Assembly: GCA_011372345.1 (NCBI GenBank)
Contig: DRTC01000151.1
Coordinates: 1-9,171 of the forward strand
Source of the DNA: Candidatus Cloacimonadota bacterium
GTDB lineage: Bacteria; Cloacimonadota; Cloacimonadia; Cloacimonadales; TCS61
Direction: 5' to 3'
Length of the DNA: 9,171 nucleotides
Position numbers and translations under genes: made by a program. Positions 1-7,198 of the stretch are shown one piece after another (within the stretch, counting starts at the first letter, position 1; each line of letters starts with the position of its first letter). Under the pieces are notes generated by a model that saw nothing but the letters and a program-made list of their open reading frames with translations, was not told the origin of the DNA and did not search any database.

Positions 1-1
1 A

Positions 2-91
2 CATCTCCCAGTTACTAGAGGATGGAGCTTAGTGTATTTGGCATTAGTTCTCTGGGTAGGATATGGGTTGAATAGACTTGGGATTATTTAG
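2..91 (+). CDS. possible 3' end of a gene entering from the left edge (hydrophobic C-terminus)
   Basis: Frame 2 is open from the window edge to a TAG at 89-91, giving 29 residues. The stretch with residues SLVYLALVLWVGYG reads like a membrane-spanning helix, followed by a short polar tail with one Arg. If real, it is the end of a plus-strand membrane protein gene that converges on the minus-strand signalling operon, making 92-456 a tail-to-tail spacer. A 29-codon open frame can easily arise by chance and no family can be recognised, so this is a weak call. The other two plus frames close earlier. Confidence 0.2.
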   Translation, partial: HLPVTRGWSLVYLALVLWVGYGLNRLGII

Positions 92-141
92 TAGGTTAGG
101 AAAATAAAGTGTAAAGAAAAAGTGTATAGTTTGTAAGATGA

Positions 142-170
142 ATTATACAATATTGTATAATCGATTATAC
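142..170. repeat. two overlapping perfect palindromes built from one 7-mer
   Basis: Positions 142-161 read ATTATACAATATTGTATAAT, a perfect 20-bp palindrome. Positions 155-170 read GTATAATCGATTATAC, a perfect 16-bp palindrome sharing seven bases with the first. The result is three copies of the 7-mer ATTATAC in alternating orientation (142-148, inverted at 155-161, 164-170). This could be an operator for a dimeric or tetrameric repressor, a cruciform-forming repeat, or AT-rich spacer sequence. TATAAT hexamers fall inside the palindromes, but no matching -35 element is evident. Confidence 0.6.
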
Positions 171-284
171 GGACGGATAGACTTTAATCAAGATAAATTA
201 GTATTTGAGATCAGAATTTGTGAAAATATCGGATCAACACAAAATATCCGGAAAGGTTTTTCTACGCAGGAGAAAAGGAACGAT

Positions 285-422
285 CAAATATTAACCATCG
301 AATTCATTCGATGGAAAAAACTCACAATGAAAAAAAGACTTCAGTCGGTATGGAACGGAATGAATTCCGATTTGATGTCGTTCTCTTATCTGCCACTCAT
401 TGAAATGAATGGTTAATATTTG
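285..422. repeat. 138-bp element bounded by 14-bp perfect inverted repeats with nested hairpins
   Basis: The left end CAAATATTAACCAT (285-298) is the exact reverse complement of the right end (409-422). Immediately inside the outer 10 bp of each arm sits a 20-nt hairpin. The left one (295-314) has stem CCATCGAA/TTCGATGG. The right one (393-412) reads on the minus strand as stem CCATTCAT/ATGAGTGG with one G-T wobble. Both have the loop TTCA on their respective strands. A third hairpin, CGGAAT-GA-ATTCCG, lies between them (356-369). With all pairings made, the RNA or single-stranded DNA folds into a closed junction with three arms. No target-site duplication is obvious. It could be a MITE-like repeat, a structured 3' UTR of the operon, or a protein-binding array. 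Confidence 0.55.
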
Positions 423-439
423 GAATTTCTTGTAGATAT

Positions 440-454
440 CAATTTGGCAAATTG
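440..454 (-). terminator. weak hairpin just after the sigma-54 activator stop codon
   Basis: CAATTT and AAATTG flank a GGC loop, giving a 6-bp AT-rich stem two bases beyond the stop codon of the activator gene. On the minus strand it is not followed by a T-run, so it is a poor intrinsic terminator. The stronger hairpins at 393-412 and 295-314 further downstream could equally end the transcript. Confidence 0.2.
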
Positions 455-456
455 CT

Positions 457-1839
457 TTACAGCTCATATTCCTTGATCTTCGAATATAATGTCATCCTGG
501 TCATTTTCAGGATTTTAGCTGCTCTGGTCTTATTTCCCCCTGTTTCCTTCAAAACTTTCTTTATCATTTCGGATTCGATCTGTTTTTTCATTTTCTGGGC
601 AATTTCTTTAGGTGACAGACCATTTTCAACATCCGCCTGAAAATCGCTCTTTTTATCGCATTCAGATGAATTGAACATGATATTTTCTACATCTATATAT
701 TCGGAATCAGACATGAGAACAGCTCTTCTCATCATATTTTTCAGTTCCCGAACATTTCCCGGATACTGGTATTCTAATAATCTTTTTACTGCATTCGGAG
801 ATAATCCGAGAATATTTTTATGGAGTTCTTTATTAGCTTCATTGATAAAATAATCTGCCAATAAAGGAATATCATCTTTTCTTTCATTTAAGGTCGGAAG
901 ATGCATCGAGAACTCATTGAACCTGTGAAAAAGGTCTTCCCTGAAATTTCCCGAACGAACAGCATCGGAGAGATTCAGGTTCGTGGCTGCAATTATCCTG
1001 ACATCGATATCAATAGATTTTGTCCCGCCGATCTTACGCACCTTTTTTTCCTGCAGAACGCGTAGGAGTTTTGCTTGAGCAGAAGTCGGAAGATTCGTGA
1101 TCTCATCGAGGAAAAGAGTCCCTCCGTTTGCCAGTTCGAATTCACCTTCTTTGCGGGAAACCGCTCCGGTAAAAGCTCCTTTTTCATATCCGAATAATTC
1201 ACTTTCCATAAGTGTATCCGGAATAGCTCCGCAATCGACTGCAATAAAGGGAAAATTTTTGCGAGGACTATTCTGATGGATCAGGTTGGCAAAAAGTTCT
1301 TTTCCAGTACCGCTATCACCTTGAAGAACAACCGTCAATTGAGTCGGAGCAACGATCTTGACCTGTTTGATAATATGTTTAATCGCATTGCTCTGACCGA
1401 TCACATTGGAAAAATCATATCTGTTATCCAATCTCGATTGTAATGACTTTACTTCCTGCTGAAGATTAGAGGTCATCAAAGCATTCCTCACGGAAATCTT
1501 CAGCTCTTCCCCATTGATCGGTTTTGTCAGGAAATCAAATGCACCTTTTTTGATTGATTCGACTGCTAATTTTACTCCCCCGTAGGCAGTTATCAAAATT
1601 ACTGGAAGATGAGGACTCTCTGATTTGATTTTCTCGAGAAGTTTAACTCCGCTGATCCCGGGTAACCTGACATCCTGGAAAACAAGGTCAGGAATATATT
1701 CATTGATAAGTTTTAATCCTTTTTCTCCTGTTTCTGCGGATTCAATTCTATAATGCTCTTTCTCCAAGTGATATTTGATCAAAGTTACGACAGAAGGATC
1801 ATCATCGATGATCAGTATTTTTTTTTCTAATCTTTTCAT
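457..1839 (-). CDS. NtrC-family sigma-54-dependent response regulator
   Basis: A 460-residue activator with the full three-domain layout. The receiver (about 5-120) has acidic pocket Asp12-Asp14, phosphoacceptor Asp56 in QDVRLPG, Thr84 and Lys106. The AAA+ domain (about 143-380) has Walker A GDSGTGK at 174-180, the sigma-54 contact loop GAFTGA at 221-226 and Walker B GGTLFLDE at 239-246. A Fis-type helix-turn-helix (about 434-460, GGNKTRAAKILKMTRMTLYSKI) ends the protein. Every key residue is intact, so it should be an active enhancer-binding protein that remodels sigma-54 RNA polymerase when phosphorylated. ATG 1839 is favoured because an in-frame stop lies two codons upstream and the first receiver strand begins at residue 8. 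The gene overlaps the upstream receiver gene by 38 nt and is last in the operon. The specific regulon cannot be told from sequence. Confidence 0.96.
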   Translation of the reverse strand: MKRLEKKILIIDDDPSVVTLIKYHLEKEHYRIESAETGEKGLKLINEYIPDLVFQDVRLPGISGVKLLEKIKSESPHLPVILITAYGGVKLAVESIKKGAFDFLTKPINGEELKISVRNALMTSNLQQEVKSLQSRLDNRYDFSNVIGQSNAIKHIIKQVKIVAPTQLTVVLQGDSGTGKELFANLIHQNSPRKNFPFIAVDCGAIPDTLMESELFGYEKGAFTGAVSRKEGEFELANGGTLFLDEITNLPTSAQAKLLRVLQEKKVRKIGGTKSIDIDVRIIAATNLNLSDAVRSGNFREDLFHRFNEFSMHLPTLNERKDDIPLLADYFINEANKELHKNILGLSPNAVKRLLEYQYPGNVRELKNMMRRAVLMSDSEYIDVENIMFNSSECDKKSDFQADVENGLSPKEIAQKMKKQIESEMIKKVLKETGGNKTRAAKILKMTRMTLYSKIKEYEL

Positions 1840-2200
1840 TTTTTAGAATTTCTCCAATTTTTTTCACCAGTTTATTAGGATCAAACGGTTTTACAATATA
1901 CTCCTTTGCTCCTAATTTTAATCCTTTTTTTATATCTTCGTGCTCACTTTTACAAGAAATGATAATTATGGGTATATCTCTTGTTTTTTTATTTGTATTC
2001 ATTTTTTCGATCAGTTTATATCCGCTCATTTCAGGCATGTCCAGATCTGTTAAAATTAATTCCGGCAGAAAATTATCGATATGTTCTAATGCTGATCGTC
2101 CATTATCAACTGAAAAGACCTTATAACCTGCTTTTTTCAGGTTATATTCGAGCAGGCTTTTGATATTGATATCATCATCAATGATCAGGATCTTTGCCAT
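1802..2200 (-). CDS. stand-alone CheY-like receiver protein
   Basis: A 132-residue single-domain response regulator. The receiver fills residues 2-118, with acidic residues Asp8-Asp10, phosphoacceptor Asp52 in TDLDMPEMSG, Ser82 in IIIISCK and the Lys104-Pro105 pair with cis-proline; all phosphotransfer residues are present. There is no output domain. The last 14 or so residues are a basic tail (KNEKIRKKNTDHR), partly encoded in the overlap with the sigma-54 activator. It starts 2 nt after the kinase stop codon, an arrangement resembling a hybrid kinase whose C-terminal receiver has become a separate protein. It probably takes phosphate from the neighbouring kinase and either acts by protein contact or serves as a phosphate sink. 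A weak purine-rich stretch (AGAGAG) lies in the end of the kinase gene before its ATG. Confidence 0.93.
   Translation of the reverse strand: MAKILIIDDDINIKSLLEYNLKKAGYKVFSVDNGRSALEHIDNFLPELILTDLDMPEMSGYKLIEKMNTNKKTRDIPIIIISCKSEHEDIKKGLKLGAKEYIVKPFDPNKLVKKIGEILKNEKIRKKNTDHR
1851..1855 (-). promoter_or_regulatory. ribosome binding site of the sigma-54 activator
   Basis: On the minus strand GGAGA lies 11 nt before the ATG at 1839, inside the coding region of the preceding receiver gene. It is the clearest Shine-Dalgarno sequence among the operon's genes and supports an independent start within the 38-nt overlap. Confidence 0.55.
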
Positions 2201-2202
2201 TA

Positions 2203-4386
2203 TTAGACTCTCTTTTTGGGTAAAGTAAAATAAAAATCAGAACCTTTGCCCGATTTACTTTCTACCCATATTTTACCATGATGCGACTTGATGATCTCTT
2301 TTGCAATTGACAATCCAAGTCCGGTTCCAATGATTTTATCCTGCGAATTACCGGCTCGGTAGAATTTATCAAATATTTTCCGGATCGAAATTTCAGGTAT
2401 TCCAACTCCATTATCTGATACTTTAACTTCCACTTGATCGTGTTTATCTTCGATGAACAGTTTTATTGTTCCCTTTTCAGGAGTGAACTTAACCGCATTT
2501 GACAGTAAGTTCATAATGACCTGGTAGATATTATCGCGATCACAATTCACGATCGAAAGAAAAGCAGGAAAGTTTTTTTCAATTTTGATATTTTTCTTAT
2601 CTGCGAGAGGTTTGATGTTGGATACAGCCAAATTGAGAATTTCCACAATATCCGAATGTTGAAATTTCATTTTAACGGAACCGCTTTCGATCTTTGAAAT
2701 ATCCAACAGGTTTTCAATTAACCGGGTCAATCTATCGCTTTCATTATTGATGATCTCTAAAAATTCTTCCCGTGTTGTTGGTTCCATATCTTTATCTGTT
2801 AGAATTGTAGTAGTGAATCCTTTGATAGAAGCCAAAGGAGAACGAAGTTCATGCGAAACATGAGATACAAAATCGGATTTCATTTTCTCGATTTCTTTCT
2901 TTTGAGTAATATCTCTCTGAAAAGAGACTACAAACATGGTTTTCCCAGGTTTATCATAAACTACAGAAAATGAGCAGTCCATGATCAAGACAGTGCCATC
3001 TTTACATATAAATTCAGCTTCCAGGTTCGCATTGTTATTCTTTTTGAGCTCATTATACTTTTGAGAAAATAATTCATTATATTTTGTCGGAAAAATCTCA
3101 TTAATTTTTTTCCCGATCAATTCATTTCCTTCATAACCGGATTTTCTGATCGTTTCAGGATTCACCTGTAAAATCCTATATTCGGAATCCATAATAATGA
3201 TGAATTCCGTAGCGATCTCAAAGAGAGAACGAAATCTTTCTTCACTAATGCGTAAAGCATCTTCTGCTGCTATTCTTTCATTAATTTCCTTTTTCAGATC
3301 GATGTTCTGCAAACGGTAAATTTCAGCTTCTTTTTCTTTTCTTTCTGTTTCATAAATAGTTCTCATTTCAGATATCTTTTTTACACTTTCCTCGGAAAAA
3401 ACTTCATCTTTGATTTTTGAATACTTCTTAAAATTTTCTAAAGCTGTTTGGAAATTTTCCTGTAATGAATTCAGATCTGAGAGAGTTAAATAAATCTCCT
3501 GCAGAAGTTCTTTCGAATTTATTTCATCCGCAATTTGCAGGCTTTTTTCAAAATGTTCTGATGCTTTGGAATATTGATGATCATTTTGTAATAACATTCC
3601 CATATTCTTTAAACATAAAGCAATTCCAAACCTGTTGTTGATCTCGGTTTCAAATTTCAAGGCTCTTTTAAAATGATTCAATGCCTGCTTATTATCACCA
3701 AGTCCTGCATAAACATCTGCAATATTGTTCAAGGTTGCGGCAATGCTGCTTTTATCTCCGGTTTTTTCCAGGGAGTTAAGAGAATTTTGGAAGTTTTCAA
3801 GTGCTTTTTTGTAATTTTTCTGATCAAAATAAATTGCTCCGATATTGTTGAGAGCATTTGCTTCTCCCTGCAGAAAATCAATGTTCCTGCAAATATCTAA
3901 AGACCTTTGAAAAAAATCGAGAGCATGATCATAATCTGTTAATTTCATATATAAAATTCCGATATTATTAAGAGAAGAAGCAATACCTTTTTCATCTTTC
4001 GTATCTTCATAAATTTTCAGTGATTTAAGGTGGAATTTCAGTGATTTGTCATAATTGCTTAAGCTCTGATAAACATTCCCGATATTATTCAAGGTAACGG
4101 CAATATTTTTCTTGGAATTTATGGCTTTAAAAATCGCTAAAGATTCGTGGTGAGATTCCAATGATTTTTCATAATCACTTAAGTTCCAGTAGGTTATCCC
4201 GATATTATTCAAAGCATTGGCAATTTCTTCTTTATTATTTGTTTTTTGAGAAAGAGCAAGAGCTTTCTGATAATATTCAAGAGCTTTGTTAAAATCATTA
4301 AATCTTATGTAAGTATCTGCAAGATTGTTAAATAAGTTAAGATTTTCAGTGAAGTTATCGCTCAGTTTATCCTTTACTTTTTCCAT
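2203..4386 (-). CDS. soluble TPR-PAS-histidine kinase
   Basis: A 727-residue sensor kinase with no signal peptide or membrane segment, so cytoplasmic. Residues 1 to about 330 are TPR repeats of exact 40-residue period, with LNNIG or a close variant at 59, 99, 139, 179 and 219. A charged coiled coil (about 335-385) leads into a PAS domain (about 381-500) beginning SEERFRSLFE. The HisKA domain carries the H-box SHELRSP with His512. The HATPase domain has an N-box (NLLSNAVKF, 626-634), G1 DNGVGIP (658-664), F-box FDKFYR (672-677) and G2 GTGLGLSI (687-694). All catalytic motifs are intact. The ATG lies in a 13-nt overlap with the end of the TPR ATPase gene, implying translational coupling. The signal is unknown; the TPR region suggests a protein or peptide partner, possibly the adjacent TPR ATPase. 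Confidence 0.96.
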   Translation of the reverse strand: MEKVKDKLSDNFTENLNLFNNLADTYIRFNDFNKALEYYQKALALSQKTNNKEEIANALNNIGITYWNLSDYEKSLESHHESLAIFKAINSKKNIAVTLNNIGNVYQSLSNYDKSLKFHLKSLKIYEDTKDEKGIASSLNNIGILYMKLTDYDHALDFFQRSLDICRNIDFLQGEANALNNIGAIYFDQKNYKKALENFQNSLNSLEKTGDKSSIAATLNNIADVYAGLGDNKQALNHFKRALKFETEINNRFGIALCLKNMGMLLQNDHQYSKASEHFEKSLQIADEINSKELLQEIYLTLSDLNSLQENFQTALENFKKYSKIKDEVFSEESVKKISEMRTIYETERKEKEAEIYRLQNIDLKKEINERIAAEDALRISEERFRSLFEIATEFIIIMDSEYRILQVNPETIRKSGYEGNELIGKKINEIFPTKYNELFSQKYNELKKNNNANLEAEFICKDGTVLIMDCSFSVVYDKPGKTMFVVSFQRDITQKKEIEKMKSDFVSHVSHELRSPLASIKGFTTTILTDKDMEPTTREEFLEIINNESDRLTRLIENLLDISKIESGSVKMKFQHSDIVEILNLAVSNIKPLADKKNIKIEKNFPAFLSIVNCDRDNIYQVIMNLLSNAVKFTPEKGTIKLFIEDKHDQVEVKVSDNGVGIPEISIRKIFDKFYRAGNSQDKIIGTGLGLSIAKEIIKSHHGKIWVESKSGKGSDFYFTLPKKRV
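3412..4329 (-). repeat. TPR array of the histidine kinase, 120-bp DNA period
   Basis: About seven to eight TPR units of exactly 40 residues. At DNA level the codons for NNIG recur every 120 bases: the plus strand shows GATATTATT or GATATTGTT (AATATTGTT in the last unit) starting at 4201, 4081, 3961, 3841 and 3721. The strict period and partial nucleotide identity point to growth by tandem duplication within the gene. The last units (after about residue 260) are more diverged. The consensus is the form with Asn at the first helix and Gly before the Tyr, as in kinesin-light-chain and MalT-like TPRs. Confidence 0.85.
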
Positions 4387-7034
4387 CTGCTTTTTCCCGG
4401 ATCATGCAATTTTTTCAGTTCCATAGATGCAAGATCGATACCAGTTTTATATGAACATTCCCTGAATAAATTTAATGCTTTCTCAAAATTTCGTTCTGCT
4501 TTTTCAGGCTTTTCCTCCTCGATCTCTACTGTTGCCCAATTAAAAAATGCTTTTCCTTCTCCCTCTTTATCTCCAACTTCCGTTAATAATCGTTGTTGAT
4601 TCTGATAATATTTTATTGCCTGATCATATCTTTTATTATATTTTTCGATATTTCCCAAGTTTCCAAAAGCATGTGCAATTCCCTCTTTATCACCGATTTT
4701 TTCCTGTATCTTCAGGTTTTCAAGGTAAACATTTTTCGCCTGAGTTATTTTACCTTGTTTAAACAGAACATCTCCATATAGTTCATTAGCATAAGTCAAA
4801 CCATGCATATCGGAAATCTGCAGACATATTTTCTTACTTTGAATAAGATAAATGATCGCTGATTCATAATTATCCAGCCGAAAATATGATTCACCGATGT
4901 TATATAAGATCAATCCTTCCTGAAGCTTATTTCCAATATCCCGGGCAATCTCCAGACCTTGTCGATAATACTTTAACGCAGTTTCAACCTGACCTTCGAT
5001 CGCATAAATGGTAGCGATATTGGCGATTATTTTACTGTTCGCACTTCGATTTCCAACTTCTTTTGCGATCTTGAAAGCCTGTTGATAATATGTCATGGCT
5101 TTTTGCCTGTTTCCCATCCTCGAATAGATCACTCCCAGATGGTGAAGAGAACGCTGGATCAGCAATTTATCGTTACTTTTTTTAACAAATTCATAATGCT
5201 CCTGGAAGGCTGATAAAGCTTCTTTATAATTTGCTTTATTGAGATAATATATCCCGATAATATTTGTTAACATACTTTCAAATTTGGTTTGTTTTTTTTC
5301 TTTGAAATAGCTTTTCAAGAACTTCACTTTTTCTTCAAATTCTTCCGACTTGTTTAAGAACCGTAAGGCATCGATATAAAGAAGTTCTAAATAATTTCTG
5401 TAATAATCCGTATTTATACGATTTATAGTCTTTAAATAATAATCGATAAGATCGCTGTAATTTTCTCTCGATGTAAAAACTTTTGCCCATAAAAAGTAAA
5501 ATTTATCCTGGAATTCTCTTGTCGGGAAATTGTCTGAATTTAAAGCTTCCAGTTCTTTTCTGGCTTTATCTGTTTGATTCAGAAGCAGTAACAGTTCGAT
5601 CTTATTCAAAATTGCATTTTGTGCTGTTCGTTGATTTTTAGTTCTTAATGTATTCTTTTGACAGATTAAAATTAATTGCTCGAAATAATTTATAGCAGAT
5701 TCATTATGATAAAGCTTTTTTGCATAATTTCCAGCTTTCTCAAAATATAAGATCGCTTTATTGTCTAACTTTGCCTTTTGATAATTGAATGCAAGATCAG
5801 CAAAATATTCGTTCAGATTATGGTGATAGATTTCTTCCATCGATTCTGCTGCTAATCTGTGAAGATGTTTCAGTTCATCTTCTAATATCGTTTGATAAAT
5901 ACTGTCCCGGATGGTGTTGTTCTTAAATTCATTTTCAATGGAAGTCAGCGAATACCAGAGATTCTCCTGTTTCCCCTTATCCAGCAGTTGATCAACATTT
6001 TTATTAGACATCATCGAGCTGAGCACGCGTACAGTGAACTTATTTCCTAAAATCGATGCTTTTTTTGTAGCTTCTTTCATTTCAGGAGTAAGTTTACTGA
6101 TTTGTGAGGAAATTATAACATTCGGATCATCCGGAATTTCTGATCCATCTATGAGAAGATTTTGATTGCTGTCCAGAAGATCATTTTTCTGCAGGAAGTG
6201 AACAACCTGCTCGATCAGAAAAGGATTACCTCTGCTTCTTTCCCTGATCAGATCAAGAGTTTTATGGGGAATCGGAAGAGCTTTTTGTTGTTCTAAAAAG
6301 AGAAGACTTTTTGTCAATTCTTCGGTTTCTTTAGCGTTTAGAGGATGCAGAAGGATTTTATTTTGTGGAATATCCGGTTTGTCTAAAGGAGATTTTTTAT
6401 CAGTTAAGCAGGACAAAGAAATAATAATTATTGGATATTCATCGATGTTTCTAACAAATGTTTCCAGAAAATGTAAAGTATCATCATCAATATACTCAGC
6501 GTTTTCAAGAACCATTACCACAGGTTTTTCCAGAGCAGTGATCTTGAATAGATTTTTTAAAGCAAAGAGTGTATTTTCATAAATTATCCGGGGATCGAGA
6601 TGTTTAAAGTATGAATCATCTAAGTCAAGACCGATCAAAGAGCTGAGTAGAAATTTAGTTCGGATCAATTCATCATCTAAATTCTTATCTACCAAATTTT
6701 TTGTTAATTCTCTGATCTTCTTTTGGAATTCCAGTTTATTTCTTTCATCGGATTGTATTTCGGATTGATTGAAAAAATCGAATAAAAAACATTTTATGGG
6801 ATTAAAGCTTTTTTTCAGGTTTTTATCACAAACCAAATAAAACCAATTTAAATTGTTCAAAGATTTTGAACTCTGAATTTCCCTGACAAATGTGCTTTTT
6901 CCAATTCCGGCTTCACCTTGGATATGAACAATTCCACCGAATTTTCTTTTTTGGAATGAACTAAGCGGTTCAAAATAATGATAAAGTTTATTAAGTTCTT
7001 CCTTGCGACCGATAATTTTTGTTTCGTCTTTCAT
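4374..7034 (-). CDS. AAA/STAND-type ATPase with C-terminal TPR repeats
   Basis: An 886-residue cytoplasmic protein, probably first gene of the operon. Residues 1 to about 290 are an AAA_16-like NTPase: an entry motif IIGRKEEL, Walker A GEAGIGKST (40-48), a Walker B position reading VVMVLENAEYIDDDTL (172-187), and the STAND-type GNPF at 269-272. A linker with a winged-helix-like pattern (about 305-400) follows, then helical repeats from about 410 to 875; from residue about 585 the TPRs keep an exact 40-residue period, with [GSN]xx turns at 621, 661, 701, 741, 781, 821 and 861. The architecture matches MalT/LuxR-type signal ATPases but lacks a DNA-binding or cyclase domain. Walker B has Glu177-Asn178 where relatives usually have two acidic residues, and the Arg usual after the next strand is absent, so hydrolysis may be weak. 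ATG 7034 is the only start before an in-frame TGA at 7068-7070; no clear ribosome site. Confidence 0.9.
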   Translation of the reverse strand: MKDETKIIGRKEELNKLYHYFEPLSSFQKRKFGGIVHIQGEAGIGKSTFVREIQSSKSLNNLNWFYLVCDKNLKKSFNPIKCFLFDFFNQSEIQSDERNKLEFQKKIRELTKNLVDKNLDDELIRTKFLLSSLIGLDLDDSYFKHLDPRIIYENTLFALKNLFKITALEKPVVMVLENAEYIDDDTLHFLETFVRNIDEYPIIIISLSCLTDKKSPLDKPDIPQNKILLHPLNAKETEELTKSLLFLEQQKALPIPHKTLDLIRERSRGNPFLIEQVVHFLQKNDLLDSNQNLLIDGSEIPDDPNVIISSQISKLTPEMKEATKKASILGNKFTVRVLSSMMSNKNVDQLLDKGKQENLWYSLTSIENEFKNNTIRDSIYQTILEDELKHLHRLAAESMEEIYHHNLNEYFADLAFNYQKAKLDNKAILYFEKAGNYAKKLYHNESAINYFEQLILICQKNTLRTKNQRTAQNAILNKIELLLLLNQTDKARKELEALNSDNFPTREFQDKFYFLWAKVFTSRENYSDLIDYYLKTINRINTDYYRNYLELLYIDALRFLNKSEEFEEKVKFLKSYFKEKKQTKFESMLTNIIGIYYLNKANYKEALSAFQEHYEFVKKSNDKLLIQRSLHHLGVIYSRMGNRQKAMTYYQQAFKIAKEVGNRSANSKIIANIATIYAIEGQVETALKYYRQGLEIARDIGNKLQEGLILYNIGESYFRLDNYESAIIYLIQSKKICLQISDMHGLTYANELYGDVLFKQGKITQAKNVYLENLKIQEKIGDKEGIAHAFGNLGNIEKYNKRYDQAIKYYQNQQRLLTEVGDKEGEGKAFFNWATVEIEEEKPEKAERNFEKALNLFRECSYKTGIDLASMELKKLHDPGKSRWKK
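4425..5282 (-). repeat. phase-locked 40-residue TPR array of the ATPase
   Basis: Seven TPR units at residues about 585-870 with no insertions between them. Each has an inter-repeat turn such as GNR, GNK or GDK and a YY or YF aromatic pair in the second helix (for example 649-650, 689-690, 809-810). Units share the pattern of the downstream kinase's TPRs, suggesting the two arrays have a common source or bind the same kind of partner. Repeats before residue 585 are longer and less regular. Confidence 0.8.
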
Positions 7035-7060
7035 ATTTTCATCTTTTTTATTTTTGGAAA

Positions 7061-7090
7061 ATAAATTTCAAATACGGATAAAAGCGTCAA
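7061..7090 (-). promoter_or_regulatory. weak candidate promoter of the signalling operon
   Basis: On the minus strand TTGACG (7085-7090) is followed after 18 bases by ATTTAT (7061-7066), about 27 bases upstream of the ATPase ATG. The -35 hexamer is good but the -10 match is poor. No Bacteroidetes-type TAnnTTTG element and no sigma-54 -24/-12 pair is seen here. It is offered only because this is the sole upstream gap of the operon. Confidence 0.2.
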
Positions 7091-7198
7091 ATCATTTTTA
7101 CAATTTATCCAGAACTCACCGACTAAAAGAAAAAAATCATTTTTTCTCAAAATGGATTAGGGATTGGATTAAATTTCTTCTTGCTTCTCTCAATCTCC

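Larger units (their letters stand above)
92..456. other. palindrome-rich intergenic region
   Basis: About 365 bases without a convincing gene, lying beyond the 3' end of the sigma-54 activator. Base use is AT-rich. It contains two overlapping perfect palindromes (142-170), a 138-bp inverted-repeat element (285-422) enclosing three hairpins, and a small hairpin just past the activator stop codon (440-454). An open frame at 138-416 runs through all the palindromes, has no ribosome binding site and resembles nothing I know, so I treat the region as non-coding. I see no tRNA, CRISPR or sigma-54 promoter here. Confidence 0.6.

Noticed and set aside
138..416. 92-residue plus-strand open frame
   Set aside because: No ribosome binding site, no recognisable family, uneven composition, and it runs through two overlapping palindromes and the whole 138-bp inverted-repeat element, which looks like non-coding sequence.
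445..455. sigma-54-like TGGCAAATTGC near the activator stop codon
   Set aside because: The GG and GC elements are only about 6 bases apart instead of the required 10, and the site overlaps a hairpin at the gene end.
993..1244. minus-strand frame inside the sigma-54 activator
   Set aside because: It sits in another frame of a gene whose AAA+ motifs are all intact in the main frame; no sign of a frameshift.
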